Shown here piece by piece: positions 63,270-64,000 of a stretch of DNA of 64,000 nt. The notes under the pieces are model-generated. The model ran no database searches. It had not been told where the DNA came from and saw only the letters and a program-made list of their open reading frames with translations. Origin of the DNA: Desulfoscipio gibsoniae DSM 7213 (GTDB taxonomy: Bacteria > Bacillota > Desulfotomaculia > Desulfotomaculales > Desulfallaceae); assembly GCF_000233715.2 (NCBI RefSeq), contig NC_021184.1, positions 806,001-870,000 of the forward strand, in the 5' to 3' direction. A program made the position numbers and the translations under genes. Numbering within the stretch: position 1 is the first letter of the stretch; the number at the start of each line of letters is the position of its first letter.

Positions 63270-63356
63270 TTATAGCACAGTCACGTATTTTTCCGGATCG
63301 CCGTTGGCGTCGAAGCTTACTTTGCCGGACAGGGTGGGGAAATCTTCAATATTCAT
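63270..63356 (-). pseudogene. C-terminal fragment of a LivK-type amino-acid binding protein
   Basis: A 28-codon frame reads EDFPTLSGKVSFDANGDPE then KYVTVL and stop, the typical C-terminal stretch of branched-chain amino-acid (LivK/periplasmic binding type 1) proteins (GxxGxxxFDxNGDPxK). Nothing upstream continues the gene in this frame, although short matching-looking pieces in other frames suggest decay. Confidence 0.6.
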
Positions 63357-63572
63357 CTTCCAAATCGAAATCATTCTGTAGCAATGCCCTCTATAACCTT
63401 TGGGTGTATTCGGCTTTCAGGCGTTCACCCTTGCCTTCAAAAGCCGCCGCCTCGTCAATCACCTATTATAAACCGGCTGGCCCCGTGGCTTATCCGCACC
63501 TCAAGATGAAATGCTTTATTACCGGGAATAGACTCTTGAATTAAACCACCTGTTTGTTTTATTTTCAAAAGA

Positions 63573-63585
63573 TTTGATTGTCAAA
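63573..63585. promoter_or_regulatory. FabT/MarR-type operator candidate 1
   Basis: TTTGATTGTCAAA is a palindrome of the FabT-box type (TTTGA-N3-TCAAA). It lies 83 bases before the MarR-family start codon. Confidence 0.5.
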
Positions 63586-63607
63586 CTAATTTGCATGTGC
63601 TATCATA

Positions 63608-63627
63608 ATAGTTGAAATTCAAACTAT
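63608..63627. promoter_or_regulatory. FabT/MarR-type operator candidate 2
   Basis: ATAGTTGAAATTCAAACTAT, an imperfect 20-bp palindrome with the same TTGA/TCAA halves, 40 bases before the MarR-family start codon. Two such sites in one short promoter suggest autoregulation. Confidence 0.5.
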
Positions 63628-63667
63628 AATAAATTCTTACTATATAATAATCAAAGGAGGTGTGATC

Positions 63668-64000
63668 ATGAAATTCGTTGAAGAAATGACCGATGAACTG
63701 TTACATTTTTATAACGGCTTTGCTTCCTGGGAAAGCTCGGTAATCCGCAGCAGCGATCTGTCGGTCTCCGAGGCCCACGCCATTGAAGTGCTGGGACAGT
63801 ACGGAAAAATGAACATGAAGAGTCTGGCTCAAAAATTAGGTGTAACTACTGGAACCACCACGGTAACGGTGGACAGACTGGAGAAAAAGGACTATGCCAG
63901 GCGGGAATCAAGCAGGGAAGACAGACGGGTCAACCTGATTGTTTTGACGGACAAGGGCATGAAAGCATTTGAGGAACATCACCAATACCATCTCTGTTTG
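63668..64000 (+). CDS. MarR-family transcriptional regulator (cut by window end)
   Basis: 111 codons are visible and the frame is still open at the last base. AAAGGAGGTG precedes ATG 63668. HAIEVLGQYGKMNMKSLAQKLGVTTGTTTVTVDRLEKKDYARRESSREDRRVNLIVLTDKGMKAFEEH is a winged-helix MarR domain. The TTTGA-N-TCAAA sites upstream resemble FabT boxes, so it may control fatty-acid synthesis genes lying beyond the window (inference). Confidence 0.9.
   Translation, partial: MKFVEEMTDELLHFYNGFASWESSVIRSSDLSVSEAHAIEVLGQYGKMNMKSLAQKLGVTTGTTTVTVDRLEKKDYARRESSREDRRVNLIVLTDKGMKAFEEHHQYHLCL

Noticed and set aside
63230-63544. Plus-strand 104-codon frame before the MarR-family gene
   Set aside because: The opposite strand carries a recognisable LivK C-terminal fragment; the plus frame has no binding site or motifs.
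1-64000. tRNA and rRNA genes
   Set aside because: None could be recognised by eye; absence is not proven without a dedicated scan.

Overview
The window looks like a chromosomal segment of a strictly anaerobic, spore-former-type Firmicute of the Desulfotomaculum/Peptococcaceae kind. The basis is Gram-positive ribosome binding sites, heterodisulfide-reductase-like electron-transfer genes with TusA and DsrE partners, a CooC-like nickel ATPase, B12-controlled cobalt genes, and moderate GC with many GTG, TTG and apparently CTG starts. The species assignment is inference; no rRNA or tRNA gene was seen.

Layout. 0-3 kb: small genes (a cysteine-rich protein, a DUF3842 protein, an HPP-family membrane protein, a cupin), two of them behind a recurring leader hairpin. 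3-13.6 kb: a CsoR-type repressor faces a long + strand cluster (TusA, MvhD-like, an HdrA-GltD fusion, a second HdrA, a winged-helix protein, HdrC, HdrB, DsrE-like, DeoC, a HAD-YbaK fusion). Two CsoR-like operators lie in the divergent gap. 13.9-17 kb: a copper P-type ATPase and a ParE/Phd toxin-antitoxin pair. 17.4-28.4 kb: a complete type I-B CRISPR-Cas locus (cas6, a degraded toxin-antitoxin pair on the other strand, cas8b, cas7, cas5, cas3, cas4, cas1, cas2, leader, 22 repeats). 29.5-36.7 kb: a cobalamin riboswitch followed by a DUF2162 / MotA-TolQ / DUF2149 / membrane-anchored CobN-like operon, probably for cobalt acquisition. 36.8-40.1 kb: an intact IS256-family element with target duplication beside an IS1634-type transposase gene. 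40.4-54.4 kb: a nickel/peptide-type ABC transporter region with three substrate-binding proteins, three SAM-dependent methyltransferases, a FecCD remnant, a broken RelB/YoeB module and a CooC-like ATPase. 54.4-57.6 kb: gene debris (group II intron fragment, Fur-box promoter joined to a chemoreceptor fragment, DUF2325) and two toxin-antitoxin modules. 57.8-64 kb: two small hypotheticals, an ECF sigma/anti-sigma pair, a YcdB/SLH surface protein and a MarR-family regulator cut by the window edge.

The most interesting signal is a family of six leader hairpins (about 50 nt, shared 5' arm CCATGAAGGTT, each ending in a U-tract). They precede the DUF3842 gene, the HPP gene, the ABC transporter/methyltransferase operon (two in series), the CooC-like gene and a third binding-protein gene. 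Two of the six are embedded in homologous ~200-nt leader RNAs that end in terminators. This looks like an undescribed RNA regulon, possibly metal-related. Other notable points are a ~175-residue repetitive insertion in the CobN-like protein, the HdrA-GltD fusion with a repetitive linker, three genes whose only sensible start is CTG (the DsrE-like gene, cas3, cas2), and a two-unit tandem duplication near the leader end of the CRISPR array.
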